Source: Bombyx mori
Taxonomy: Eukaryota > Arthropoda > Insecta > Lepidoptera > Bombycidae
Direction: 5' to 3'
DNA length: 64,000 bases
Assembly: GCF_030269925.1 (NCBI RefSeq)
Contig: NC_085119.1
Location: 12,745,001-12,809,000, forward strand
Part shown: piece by piece, positions 32,841-43,425 of the stretch
Layout: each line of letters starts with the position of its first letter
Position numbering within the stretch: the first letter of the stretch is position 1
The notes under the pieces: generated by a model
What the model was told of the DNA's origin: nothing
Databases searched by the model: none
The model's input: the letters and a program-made list of their open reading frames with translations, nothing else
Translations under genes and position numbers: made by a program

Positions 32841-34147
32841 ACTAGTCAGGTCATAAGTATTGTCACACAGTAAAAACTTTTCTTTTAGAATGCTGGCCAC
32901 AAAAAGGTTTATTGAATTCGAATTTCGAATTGTTCATGAAAATAAAAATGTATACTTTTAGAATTTTACTCATTTTTAAATATGGAGTGGACGCTTAAAG
33001 AAGACCGTGTTGCAGTTATTGCGTTGCATCGTTGCGGTTACGCGCCAATTCAAATTTTTAACATACTGAAAATTTTGAATATAACCAAAAGATTCGTTTA
33101 TCGTACCATCAAACGATACAATGAAGACTCTAGTGTAGATGACAGGTCAAAAAGTGGTCGCCCTCGGTCTGTTAGGACTCCAGCAGTGATAAAAGCTGTG
33201 AAGGCGCGAATTCAAAGAAATCCCAAACGTAAGCAGAAACTGTTGGCCCTTCAGATGGGGTTAAGCAGAACCACGGTGAAAAGGGTGTTAAATGAAGACT
33301 TAGGGCTTCGGGCATATCGAAGAAAAACAGGACATCGTTTGAATGCTCGTCTAATGGACCTGAGACTGAAGAGATGCCGCGCTTTGTGGAAGCGGTACGC
33401 GGGAAAAAAATATCGGGAAATTCTTTTTTCGGATGAAAAAAATTTTACCGTAGAAGAGAGCTACAACAAACAAAATGATAAGGTGTACGCACACAGTAGT
33501 GAAGAAGCGAGCAACCGTATTCCGCGTGTCCAACGAGGTTATTTTCCATCCTCGCTCATGGTATGGTTGGGAGTTTCTTATTGGGGCTTAACAGAGGTAC
33601 ATTTTTGTGAGAAAGGTGTAAAAACGAATGCAGTTGTGTATCAAAATACAGTCCTGACGAACCTTGTGGAACCTGTTTCTTATACCATGTTCAATAACAG
33701 GCACTGGGTATTCCAACAAGATTCGGCGCCAGCTCATAGAGCGAAGAGCACACAAGACTGGCTGGCGGCGCGTGAAATCGACTTCATCCGACACGAAGAC
33801 TGACCCTCCTCCAGTCCAGATTTGAATCCGTTAGATTACAAGATATGGCACCACTTGGAGGAAAAGGCGTGCTTAAAGCCTCATCCCAATTTGGAGTCAC
33901 TCAAGACATCCTTGATTAAGGCAGCCGCCGATATTGACATGGACCTCGTTCGTGCTGCGATAGACGACTGGCCGCGCAGATTGAAGGCCTGTATTCAAAA
34001 TCACGGAGGTCATTTTGAATAAACTTGAGTGTCATAAGAATCTATGTTTTGTTAAGTTCATTTTGGTATATGAATGGTTACATAATGAATAAACTTGTTT
34101 CAATTATTTTACATTAAACATGTGACAGAATTTATGACCTGACTAAG
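32841..34147 (+). mobile_element. mariner-like transposon (DD37D), copy 3, nested
   Basis: A 1307-bp copy with TA duplications (32839-32840, 34148-34149) inserted in the TATATA of a Helitron 5' end. The 3' inverted end begins CTTAGTCAGG instead of CCTAGTCAGG. Confidence 0.92.
32982..34022 (+). pseudogene. mariner transposase, one nonsense codon
   Basis: The frame is open from the same ATG as copy 1. Codon 274 (33801-33803) is TGA where copy 1 has TGG (Trp in HEDWPSSSPD), and the frame then continues unbroken to TAA at 34020-34022. The stop lies between D247 and D285, so the product would lack the last catalytic residue. Several other substitutions (for example LLKRYA to LWKRYA, and IWQHLE to IWHHLE) are scattered. 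There is no frameshift. Confidence 0.92.
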
Positions 34148-34151
34148 TAGT

Positions 34152-34292
34152 TACATACTATAGATATTAAATACCCAGGCAAAAAGCAAATAAACTTGTG
34201 CATCACAGGAATGTTTGCTCGGTGCAGTAATTAAATCCACGACCTCAGCCCAGCAGCTATGAGCGTTAACTATAGCACCACCGAATCAGTCT
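34152..34292 (-). repeat. tRNA-like-headed dispersed repeat
   Basis: On the minus strand, GGTGGTGCTATAGTTAACGC is followed by a GAGGTCGTGG block and a TTTGCTTTTTGCCTGGGTA tail. This resembles the repeat at 59209-59345 (GTAGTTAACGCTTATGAC, GAGGGTCGTCGGTTCGATTC). The B-box position is degraded here. Probably a SINE-like family. Confidence 0.45.
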
Positions 34293-34332
34293 CTTAATAC
34301 AAAGAAAAACAAAAGAATCAAATTCGTTTGAT

Positions 34333-34558
34333 TTACTGGTGGTAGGACCTCTTGACCGCCCTGCCTATTTCTGCCGTGAAGCAGTAATGCGTTTCGGTTT
34401 GAAGGGTGGGGCACCCGTTGTAACTATACTGAGATCTTAGAACTTATATCTCAAGGTGGGTGGCGCATTTACGTTGTAGATGTCCATGGGCTCCAGTAAC
34501 CACTTAACACCAGGTGGGCTGTGAGCTCGTCCACCCATCTTAGCAATAAAAAAAAAAA
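34333..34558 (+). mobile_element. Bm1-like SINE, headless, hairpin loop deleted
   Basis: Starts at ACTGGTGGTAGG (34335). After GGACCTCTTG, about 30 bp of the normal sequence (the second half of the hairpin) are missing, and it resumes at CCGCCCTGCC. The remainder to TAGCAATA plus A run is well kept. Confidence 0.87.
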
Positions 34559-35390
34559 TTAAATAAATTTTTCATTTTTATTGTACAGTGTAAGTTTTGT
34601 TTAGTTTCTTACAAACTTTCTGTCGTTTAAAGAATATAAATTTGGTAAATTTAATGAAACTATGTATTAACGGTAAAATTTTAGATTTTGTATGAAAAAT
34701 CTATGTACCTGAAACATAAAACATTACTGTTCTTTTGAGTTGGAACAGTAAATAAAATTAAATCAACTATGAAACAAATGCAACATTGTTACAAAATCAC
34801 TCACTCCGGGTACATTGTTCAAAAATACCCGTTGCCAAATTGTTTTCCCGTTTTCTGTGAAGTGCACAATTATTCCAGATCGCTATACAAATGCAACAAA
34901 AATTTCTCGGTGAAGCAATGAAACGGCAACCGTTCTGTTCACTGGACCAACATTAAAACTTTACTATTTACTGGACGTTTCGCGAATAAAAAGGATACAG
35001 AAGGGGCAGTGTTATCGTGGTCGTCAAAACATCTGATCACAACTTCCCCACACAATTGGATTTGAACTTAGATCGGTAACAATAGATACACTGAAAGTTT
35101 GAAGTATTTGTGGGCAAGTGGCTAAGACGCCTACTGTTTTCTAATCAAGCGAAGTGACTATGTGTAACATGTATAATTGAATCATAAATGGAACATGTAC
35201 CCGTTTTTTCCTAAATAAATATGTACGTTCGTAAGGATTTCGAATACTTTTAATTTCATAATTCTAATTCCAGTATTATGTGGAAAAACAAGCCTTCAAA
35301 ATGTTCAAATTAGCATAGTCAATGGAAGTAAATACTATCTTGCCTGTCCCAAATGAGTGAGAATTTAATCAGTGCAAGTTAGTGCATCTT
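34559..35390. other. Unique stretch, nothing recognised
   Basis: No feature supported. Confidence 0.4.
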
Positions 35391-35632
35391 TTTTTCCGTC
35401 CATGGGTCGAACCTCCTACGAGGACCACGCGCCTAGAGGGGTTGTAGCGGGTTCTTCCTGGGTGGAGATCGGACGTCAGGCTTAAGAGTACAGTGGAGTC
35501 GTTTAGTGCATAAGGACCCTAAAAACGTCCTTGGGTCCGCCATTCACTGTCGCGGACTACTCCTATATAGTCCGCGCGCTCCCTAGACGCGGGGACCTCG
35601 AGGGAGTTTCAGGACCCGACACAAAAAAAAAG
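35391..35632 (+). mobile_element. LINE family U, 3' UTR fragment
   Basis: GAGTCGTTTAGTG, CCTTGGGTCCGCC and CGCGCGCTCCCTAGACGCG followed by an A run match the end of the longer copy at 53765-54545. It is GC-rich against an AT-rich background and 5'-truncated. Confidence 0.65.
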
Positions 35633-36337
35633 ATCCAAACGCCGAGGACGCCATATCAATAAAACTGCAAAGTTCTTTAATATACGATATAAAATTAACA
35701 AACTAAAGACTAATAAGAGACTAGTTCAGCAAGCCAACCTAAAGCATCAGGGATGAGCGCAAATCCCTACAAATCGAAAAAGGCAGCGGGCAAATAAAAA
35801 TGGAAAACTTTCAACATTAAACGTAAATCTAGATTTATTCACCAGTCTGGGGAGCCAGCTCTAATGCCGATACCGAGTTTAGTTCGATATTTGCTAGCAG
35901 ACACCAAATTACGTCTGGAACTAACTACGTTTTCAGTCGCCATGACTCGGAGATTTGATTTCAACTTCTTCGTCCTTGAGTTTTCATTGTTGAGGTGTCA
36001 CTTCTTTTACTTGTTTTTTTAAACTGGGTATTTGAACCAAATTTCATTTTGTCGATTCGTGCATTTGAGAATTCGACGGTTTTAAGTTCTTTCTAAATTT
36101 TTTTGTATTCATATCAAATAATTTTTTATAATTACACTGTAAATGAACATCATTTTAACTTATTGCTATGAATGCGACTACGCTAATGGAGATTATAAGA
36201 GTCAATCGGAAATGAATTTTTATTTTACATTACGATAAATATAATGCGATTCAGAAAATGAAAAACGCCGTCTCCCATATAACTGTTTACGCGTTTGTAT
36301 TTTTAATTAATTTACAAATTGTCGTAAACACAATGAA
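35633..36337. other. Unique stretch, nothing recognised
   Basis: No feature supported. Confidence 0.4.
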
Positions 36338-36339
36338 TA

Positions 36340-37700
36340 CTACTACTACTGCGTTGGCGCTATGACCCCAAAGTGGGTCTTGGCCCCCGATAATATACGT
36401 CACCATTCATTCCGGTGCTGCGCAACACTTTGCCAGTCAAACACTCGGAGCTCACGAACATTTTCTTCCACAGCGTCAGACCAGTGGTACTTGAACCTCC
36501 CTACGGAGCGGCGTCTCTCCGGTACACTTGCGTACACCCGTTTCACGGCCCGATCCTGCTCCATACGCACTATATACCCGAGCCATCCCAGCCTCCGTGC
36601 CTTCATCTCCCCCAGAATATTTGGCTCACCAAAAAGCCTCTCCACGTCCTAGTTTTTCCGGACGTGCCACGAACCGCCATCTCCCTGAACTGGTCCTAGT
36701 ATCTTTCTCCGTACCTTTCGCTTAGTCACGAGAAGTTTTGTCACTCCTTTTGTGTAAGCGTCCATGCTTCGCATCCATACAATAAGATAGGTCTGACTAA
36801 AATCTTGTATATCTGAATCTTGGTGCAACTGTTTAGTAACTTCGAAGAGAGAACCGGACGTAGGGCTGCATTGCATCGTAGGCTATTTTATACACGTATT
36901 TCGATCTCGTCTTCCCAGTTGTTGGTGTCAGACACATTGCAGCCAAGGAACCGTTAATTAGTCACTCGTTTGTACCTCGTATTTGCCACGACTAAGTCTT
37001 CTCGCTTCCGTCTTATTTTTTTGTACCGACGCATGTGAAGATACTCTGTCTTCTAGTGGCTCACACGAAGGTCAATCCAAGAGTCTTCTTGTTGGAGGCA
37101 GTTGATTGCGTATCTAACGTGCTGCTTCCTTTCTCCTAGAAGAGCAAGGTAATTGGCATACCCTATCACCTTATACTTTCCATTGTGACACCCTCCACCA
37201 TAGAGCATGTTCACTTTCCGTATGACGTGTTCAAGTACTAGGTTGAACAGCATTAGTGACAGAGCTTCCCTTGCCTGAATCCAGTCACAACGTCAAATTA
37301 ATCAATGAGTGTAGCACCAACTCATACCGTTTTTCTACTTTCCCTAGTAGAAACCTCCACCATTCTCACAAGCTTCTGTGCGATTTTAAAGCGAGTGAGG
37401 ATTCTATATAGAGTCTGTCTATCTATGCTATCGTAAGTCTTAGCAAAATGTACAAAGACCGAATGAATAACTTTATGCATACTCCCATCTTATCTTCATT
37501 AGCTGTTTCAGAGTAAAGATTTGGTCTACTGTGTTTCGATAAAGTCTGAAGCAACACTGTTAATAACCAATGATTTTGTCTGAATATGGCTTTAGTCTGC
37601 TTAGTCAAACGTGAGATAGTATTTTGTACGCTGTGGGTAGTAAAGCAACTCCTCTGTAGGTACTGCATTTCTTCCGGCTGCCTTTTTTGTGAATTGCCCA
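36340..37700 (-). pseudogene. RTE-like reverse transcriptase, 3' part, decayed
   Basis: In several broken minus-strand frames I can read WAIHKKGSRKKCSTYRGVAL and TAYKILS (37605-37697), LFNLVLEHVIRKV and VIGYANYLALLG (37100-37253), and RLGWLGYIVRMEQDRAVKRV near the C-terminus (36400-36645). The catalytic YADD is YANY here. Multiple frameshifts show the copy is long dead. The word order is that of RTE-type elements. Confidence 0.75.
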
Positions 37701-37704
37701 CCGC

Positions 37705-37985
37705 CGACGGAAGATATACCTACATGAAAACATAGATCCCGCGGAGGAAGAAGAAGTGGAGGCACTGAGCTTCGAAGAAATCAGAAATGCTATTATGAGG
37801 CTTATGAACAATGAAGCGCCAAGCACTGACCACCTTCCACCTGAATTGTGTAAATACGGCGGAGAAGCCTTGCAGCTCAGACTGTACGATCTTATTAAAC
37901 GCATATGGGAATCTGAACAACAACCTGTCCAGTGGTTTCGGGGGTCATCTGCTCCATACACAAAAAAAAAACACAAAGGCTGAAT
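37705..37985 (+). pseudogene. RTE-like reverse transcriptase, inverted 5' part
   Basis: The plus strand reads ENIDPAEEEEVEALSFEEI, then NNEAPSTDHLPPELCKYGG and LIKRIWESEQQPVQWFRG, ending PYTKKKHKG. This is the segment directly preceding the KKC-STYRG part found on the other strand. The end of this segment and the start of the minus-strand segment overlap by a few codons (IHKK). Confidence 0.75.
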
Positions 37986-39298
37986 ATAATTAATTAGAAT
38001 AGAATTTAAACTAAAAATTAGATAATCAAAATGTATTTAGTAGTTTTGCGTTATATGTGAACAAAGACAGCCTCATTTTATTTATGCTGATTAGTGGAGA
38101 ACTAATTAAGAAAGTTATTATTCATTAAAATCTATTTTGATTCCAAAAGAATCCCAAAATTATCTACTACCATCGAAACACGAATAACAGAGAGCTCGAT
38201 TCCAAATAAAAATGTCTTTAGCATCACCCATATTTCGACAAAACGAGATACAAAAAAAAAACGAAGCCGTTGTTAGAAAAGTAAAAATTCATATTTAAAA
38301 AAGCATCATATGCCTAAAGGAATTTATTCATTCGCACAATTCAACGGTAAACTCTCTTTTGTCGTAACAATACACGTGCTCGGAGACTTCATGTTTTTTG
38401 AGTGGAAGAAAAGGCAAACGAACGCCAAATTATAATATTCCTGTACTCCTGGAATTCCCGACAATTTCTACCTTTCCATGTTTAATACGGAAAGGAGGGA
38501 AAGAAATCTCGAATGCTCTTTGTTCTAAAAATGGTTACGCAACCAAAATTATCAAAGCGAATTTGAATTTTTAGTCTCTTGAATTAATAACTTAGAAATC
38601 ATTTGGTCTTCTTCTTTTTTAATCCGTGATTTTAAATACTTGTAAATGAATAAAAAATTTTATTTTATTCGAAGGTAACTACTATGAGAATAATAATCTT
38701 ATTACAGTACCACAATCAAGAAGACATTTCAGTAGATGAATTACTTGATGACTGATTGTTTTCTGAATTTACTTACAGGCCTAGTGTCTAGTACCTAAGA
38801 TCTTTGAAGTCTTTATCTAAAATATTTTTATTTGAACAATAATACGTTCAAGAGAGATGACCAACATATACGAACACACGAACGCTAAATATACATCTTC
38901 CATATTAGAAAAAAAGCAGAGCATTTAATTAACAATAGGGCTCTATGAACAAATTGACCTTGTCTTGTTAATCCACTTTGAACAATAACAATTAACAACG
39001 ATTACGTCATACAAAATTTGGCTCATGCCACCTATGACCTTGTTATCGATTGATCAGCACTACCGGCTTAAAATTTATTTTTCACGATCCTTAGCGACAT
39101 GATCTCATTAATTCTAACACTCTAATTGCTATCTCGTTCATTTCAAAATTGATTATCAAACATTGATTATTTATTCGTAATATGCATTTGAGTGTAATAA
39201 AAGTCGAACTCAATATCAAATCGATTTAACGACCTATTAGTTCAGCTCAATTACTTCTATCAACAATGTACTCTCATATGTGTTTCGAAAACTTAATC
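37986..39298. other. AT-rich stretch, nothing recognised
   Basis: No gene or repeat supported. Confidence 0.45.
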
Positions 39299-39586
39299 TC
39301 TATATATAAAAATGAATTGCTGTTCGTTAGTCTCGCTAAAACTCGAGAACGGCTAGACCGATTTGGCTAATTTTGGTCTTGAATTATTCGTGGAAGTCCA
39401 GGGAAGGTTTAAAAGATAGATAAATACGAAAATGCTCGGAATTAAATAAAAATAACAATTTTGTTTTTCCTTTGATGTGTCCCCCGTCGGACGGATTTCT
39501 TTTGTTTGTTTTAAGTTTATTTTATACAAAAGTTTAGGTCTTTTATTTATCGATTGAGGCACTACGAAGTCTGCCAGGTTGGCTAG
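39299..39586 (+). mobile_element. Helitron-like element (family C), copy 1
   Basis: Starts TCTATATATAAAAATGAATT and ends TTGGCTAG before a T. The same element lies inverted at 54833-55131. The first base is uncertain because TCTC is repeated. A small stem GCCA/TGGC lies just before the end. Confidence 0.65.
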
Positions 39587-40335
39587 TTAAATATATTTTT
39601 TTAATTATTTCGTGCAATCAGTGAATGTTTATTTACTATTTTTATATACTAAAGTCAGGACGATTATGGGATCGTTTACAATATCCGATATTTAACCAGA
39701 AATAAATTCCAAAATACTTTACTCTATTAATACAAATTTACGGTAAGGATTATTTATTACGAGTGATACTTCAATTTAATGATGTAACCGGATACAAGTT
39801 TGTGTTACTCATCATATAAATTGTTAGACCAATATTTCAAAACTGTTTGTTTGCCCATTAAGGGCTTTTCACACTACCCTTTTTACCCTAATTAATTATA
39901 AAATTAAATATCCCTAACAGTGTAATTGTAGTATGGACTCTCATTTATTATGGTACATTTCTGTGTTGTGCTTTCTAAGCAGTATTTTTTATTGAAGTAG
40001 ATGATCTCAAGAACCATAGTGTATAGTTATTCCAGCTTTAAAGGCAACATATAATTCCTTCTACCCAGAAACCGGATTTCAACTCAATATACAATACAAT
40101 ACAGAAATAATTCATAGTATCTTTTTTATTGCTTCACATAGGTCCTCTAAACGCGACGTATTTACCGGCGCCCATAATCAATATTAATGCCGTCAATCAT
40201 CTTAAAACACAGGATCGAGGTTTCAATAATACTGAATTGGGTCTATTCCATTCTTAAATGCTAATAGTTGTAACCATCTTGTACCTAGGATTTCACAAAT
40301 CGTTACGATTAAAATATATTAGTAATTATAATAAC
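39587..40335. other. AT-rich stretch with possible Bm1 remnant
   Basis: About 40120-40205 (minus) opens with TTTTTTATTGCTTCACATAGG and may be a very decayed Bm1 end. Nothing else is seen. Confidence 0.35.
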
Positions 40336-40510
40336 TCTGCCATTGCCGGTCCCAAGCCCGGATGAGAAAAGAGGAGGGTTGAGTAGAGCTGGACATTCCT
40401 ACCGTAAAACGTCAACGCCGAGCACTGGGCGGCGGGAAATAACCCAGCCCCTGGATCCAACCAGAGACCCGGAGCGGGACCAGTTGCCGTGAAGGACTAA
40501 ATCCCTTCGA
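40336..40510 (+). repeat. GC-rich segment, possible LINE 5' leader remnant
   Basis: CATTGCCGGTCCCAAGCCCG begins a GC-rich block that ends in CGTGAAGGACTAAATCCC. I recall similar wording in leaders of non-LTR elements of several animals, but cannot verify this. The following 76-codon frame (40518-40748) shows no domain. Confidence 0.3.
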
Positions 40511-41554
40511 TATACTGATGTGGAAGGACGTGGGAACCCACCACAATTACATCCCAAGAGAGTCATGGACAGAGAAACATTTAAACTGTTTCAAGGCCAT
40601 GACCACGACCCTCAGTAATGAGGAAACCGACGCAAGGAGGAGATTAATTATAATAGGTAATTATAATGATCCAACAAGTGTGATGGACATGTTAAACATT
40701 TGTCAATCTTATTATATTAACCAGTTGAAGGCATTTGTTGTTGCGTAAAGGGCCTCTATGTAGATTTCTATTTATAATTATAATGATAGTTGCCTAAAGC
40801 ACCTAACAACAATGCCTAACAACAAGACGCAGAAATGAAGAAGATTACAGACACATGTGACAGATTGAAATCTACAAATTCTCAATTCTGATCACTAAAA
40901 TATGTATTAAAGCGTGAAGAGATCAAATCTTGTAAAAACTTCTGTGTTGATTTAATTTTAATAGGACGATATTCGTTAAAACGTATTAAAATATCCACGA
41001 CTGTTTTACAACCATCTCTCGTGAAATAATCACACAATGAGAAACAAAAGTAAATGCTACAAGTATTATCAATATATAAATCGATGCAAGCTCTAAAAAA
41101 ATCACGGGCTTAATAATAAAGATCCCAAATAAATTAAACAAAAACAATTAAAACAACAAACGATGCTTTAAACACGAAAGGTTTACTGGCGATGAATTTT
41201 GATCAAAATTAAATAAGGCCCGCAGTCTTGCTCAATTTTCTTCATGGGAAAATTCGAGTTAATAAATTGCACAAATCAGAAAATTTCAGAGGTCGATTGA
41301 ATGAAATAAACAGGCGAATAAGGGAAAGCCTATTTTATTAAATAAGAGACTTGTGAAGCTTCGCTTCGTTATTTTCGATGGAGATTCTGTAATTTTAGAT
41401 TTGTGCGAGTAAAATATGAGGGGATCTTGCTTAAATGAAAAGAAAAAAATACTTAATTGATCAGGTTTTTTAAAATATTAGTGTTAGTGCAATATGGAGT
41501 ACAAACGGTGAAAGATCTATTCTTTTATTGAATGCTTGGAAACTAATATTAATA
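40511..41554. other. AT-rich stretch, nothing recognised
   Basis: No feature supported. Confidence 0.4.
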
Positions 41555-41970
41555 TCTATATATTAATACGTGAAGCAAAAACTTTGTATCCCTTTTTAAG
41601 AAAATTGCGCGGACGGAGGAGTATGAAATTTTCCACACTTATAGAGAATATAGAGAGGAAGTGCACAATGCTAATTTTTTTTTTTAAATCATGCATAAAA
41701 GATACATTAAATCGATAAAGAAAACATTACACACACTACATACCATGTATTTGACGCACACATGCATGCATACTATTTATTGTCAAACTTTTGTTCTTGA
41801 CGTCTGTTGTCAAATTGAAAATAGAATATGGTTTGTCTTTGTTAATATTTTTTATAGTGTAGTCTTGGCGAAATTTGTGATTATAGACGTATAAAATACA
41901 ATCATAATAGTGTACAAACCTACAATTCCAATTAATTATAGTCGAATTTCGACTGCTGCGGGACCTCTAG
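41555..41970 (+). mobile_element. Helitron-like element (family B), complete
   Basis: 416 bp, starting TCTATATATTAATACGTGAA after an A and ending GACCTCTAG before a T. The hairpin AGTCGA-ATT-TCGACT (41940-41954) lies 12 nt before the terminal CTAG. Non-autonomous. A second copy is at 32421-32838 on the other strand. Confidence 0.8.
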
Positions 41971-42270
41971 TATTGATAAATATAAATTTACAACGTGAAC
42001 TACTTAACGTTACGTTTAACATGAACTATAAGAGACAATAAAACCATAAGCAAAATCTTAGAAAAAGTCTAATGCGTAGTAAGCTAATATTACGTGAGAT
42101 CCGCTCATGACTCATCTCCGCTTGATTATTCATATACTTCTTCCTAGCGTTTTCCTGGTCTATTGTCAGGGCTTGTTTTTCTACTTAAACTCCTCCACTT
42201 TGCCCAATATTCGGTATCCTTCTGGATGGGGTATATCGCGGTTATTAAATTGTTTCCTAAATCGTGGTAC
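41971..42270. other. Unique stretch, nothing recognised
   Basis: No feature supported. Confidence 0.4.
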
Positions 42271-42452
42271 TTTTTTTATTGCTTAGATGGGTGGACGAGC
42301 TCGCAGCCCACCTGATTGTTAAGTGTTTACTGGAGCCCATAGACATCTACAACGTAAATGCGCCACCCACCTTGAGATATGAGTTCTAAGGTCTCAGTAT
42401 AGTTACAGCGGCTGCCCCGCCCTTCAAACCCCTTCAAACTATAATGCATTCC
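42271..42452 (-). mobile_element. Bm1-like SINE, 5'-truncated
   Basis: Poly-T, TTGCTTAGATGGGTGG and the tail complement, to GCCCTTCAAACC, which is duplicated as CCCTTCAAAC right at the truncation point. Confidence 0.85.
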
Positions 42453-43091
42453 CACTTACATGACTAAAGTGGAAATAACCTAAAAGTACATATTATTATC
42501 CGCAACACGCTTCGTCAGATTATAGAAGCAGAGTAATCAGCCACATGCTTCGTCAAAAAGTACAATACTTACTTTCAGCTCCAAGCGTCGTCAATAGTCG
42601 AAATATATTTTCTGAATACTGTTTGTGTTTCCTTCTAAAAGTGATTTTTAGATTTGAGTTACATTTGAAATGGCAACACATGTTTCGGACAGGTCAAACT
42701 GTATGGTCCAAACAAAGACATCTGATAACGTTTTGATAAACGGGAATTTAATTCAATAATTGAACATGTTGACTGCGGCACCTTTTTTGAAGGACTTTCA
42801 GCCAGTGCGTCTTTTAGAGGCAAAATTGGACTTCTTTACAATGGCCTCACAAAATTGTCGCCTCCCGCACCAAGCTAAAGAACGCAGTTTTGACTGCCGC
42901 GGACACCCATCCACACGGGGCTTTTTAAGCCGCATAACGAAGTCGACGTGTTAATAGGCAGCTTTGTTTTAACAAACAAAAGGTTGTATAAGAGCTACAG
43001 CAGAACATATCAAAATATACAATGTATACGATCAAATATATACATAATACTGTCTGTATTGGCAATACACAACCATAGTAAACATGAAATC
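42453..43091. other. Unique stretch, nothing recognised
   Basis: Frames of about 63 codons at 42545 and 42760 show no domain. Confidence 0.4.
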
Positions 43092-43425
43092 ATGTCGACG
43101 TCACCCTAAACACGTCATTACCGATCCTCCCGATCCATAACGATGGGTTTAGGTACCTCAAGCACCGGTCGCCGTCCTCGTCGAACCCGCCGCTTGCGAC
43201 GAAGGGCTCGACGAGGAAATTAACCCATAGACACAGACCACTGAGTTTCTCGCCGGATCTTCTCAGTAGGTCACGTTTCCGATCCGGTGGTAGATTCTTT
43301 GAAGCACTGCTCTTGCTAGGGCCTGTGTTAGCAACACTCCGGCTTGACGATCGTGATCTCACCTACACGTCAAGGAAAAGCTGAAATAGCCCCTCAAGGC
43401 TATCAGCATAGGTAGGAAAAAAAAT
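43092..43425 (+). repeat. Family H repeat, copy d, long
   Basis: From GTCGACGTCACCCTAAACAC to TATCAGCATAGGTAGG plus A run, with the CCGGATC/GATCCGG pair and a perfect terminal hairpin ATAGCC (43386-43391) / GGCTAT (43398-43403). The opposite strand is open for 90 codons (43090-43362), probably by composition. Confidence 0.82.

Larger units (their letters stand above)
32421..34151 (-). mobile_element. Helitron-like element (family B), split by mariner copy 3
   Basis: 32421-32838 is the complement of the complete element at 41555-41970: the same GTGAAGCAAAAACTTTGTA start region, the AGTCGA-hairpin end and a terminal TTAG (CTAG mutated) followed by T. Its 5' end should read TCTATATATTAATACG but runs into the mariner end at 32841. 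The few missing bases (TAGT instead of TAGA) reappear after the mariner at 34148-34151. Confidence 0.75.
36338..37985 (-). mobile_element. RTE-like LINE, 5'-truncated with inverted 5' segment
   Basis: The 3' part runs on the minus strand from about 37700 down to a TAC/GTA-repeat tail at about 36340. The 5' part (about 37705-37985) is on the plus strand. Together they cover a reverse transcriptase from the region before motif 0 to the C-terminus. Orientation and order match a twin-priming product. Confidence 0.78.

Noticed and set aside
43090..43362. 90-codon minus-strand frame in a family H repeat
   Set aside because: It is antisense to the repeat's A tail and is not kept open in other copies; likely composition.
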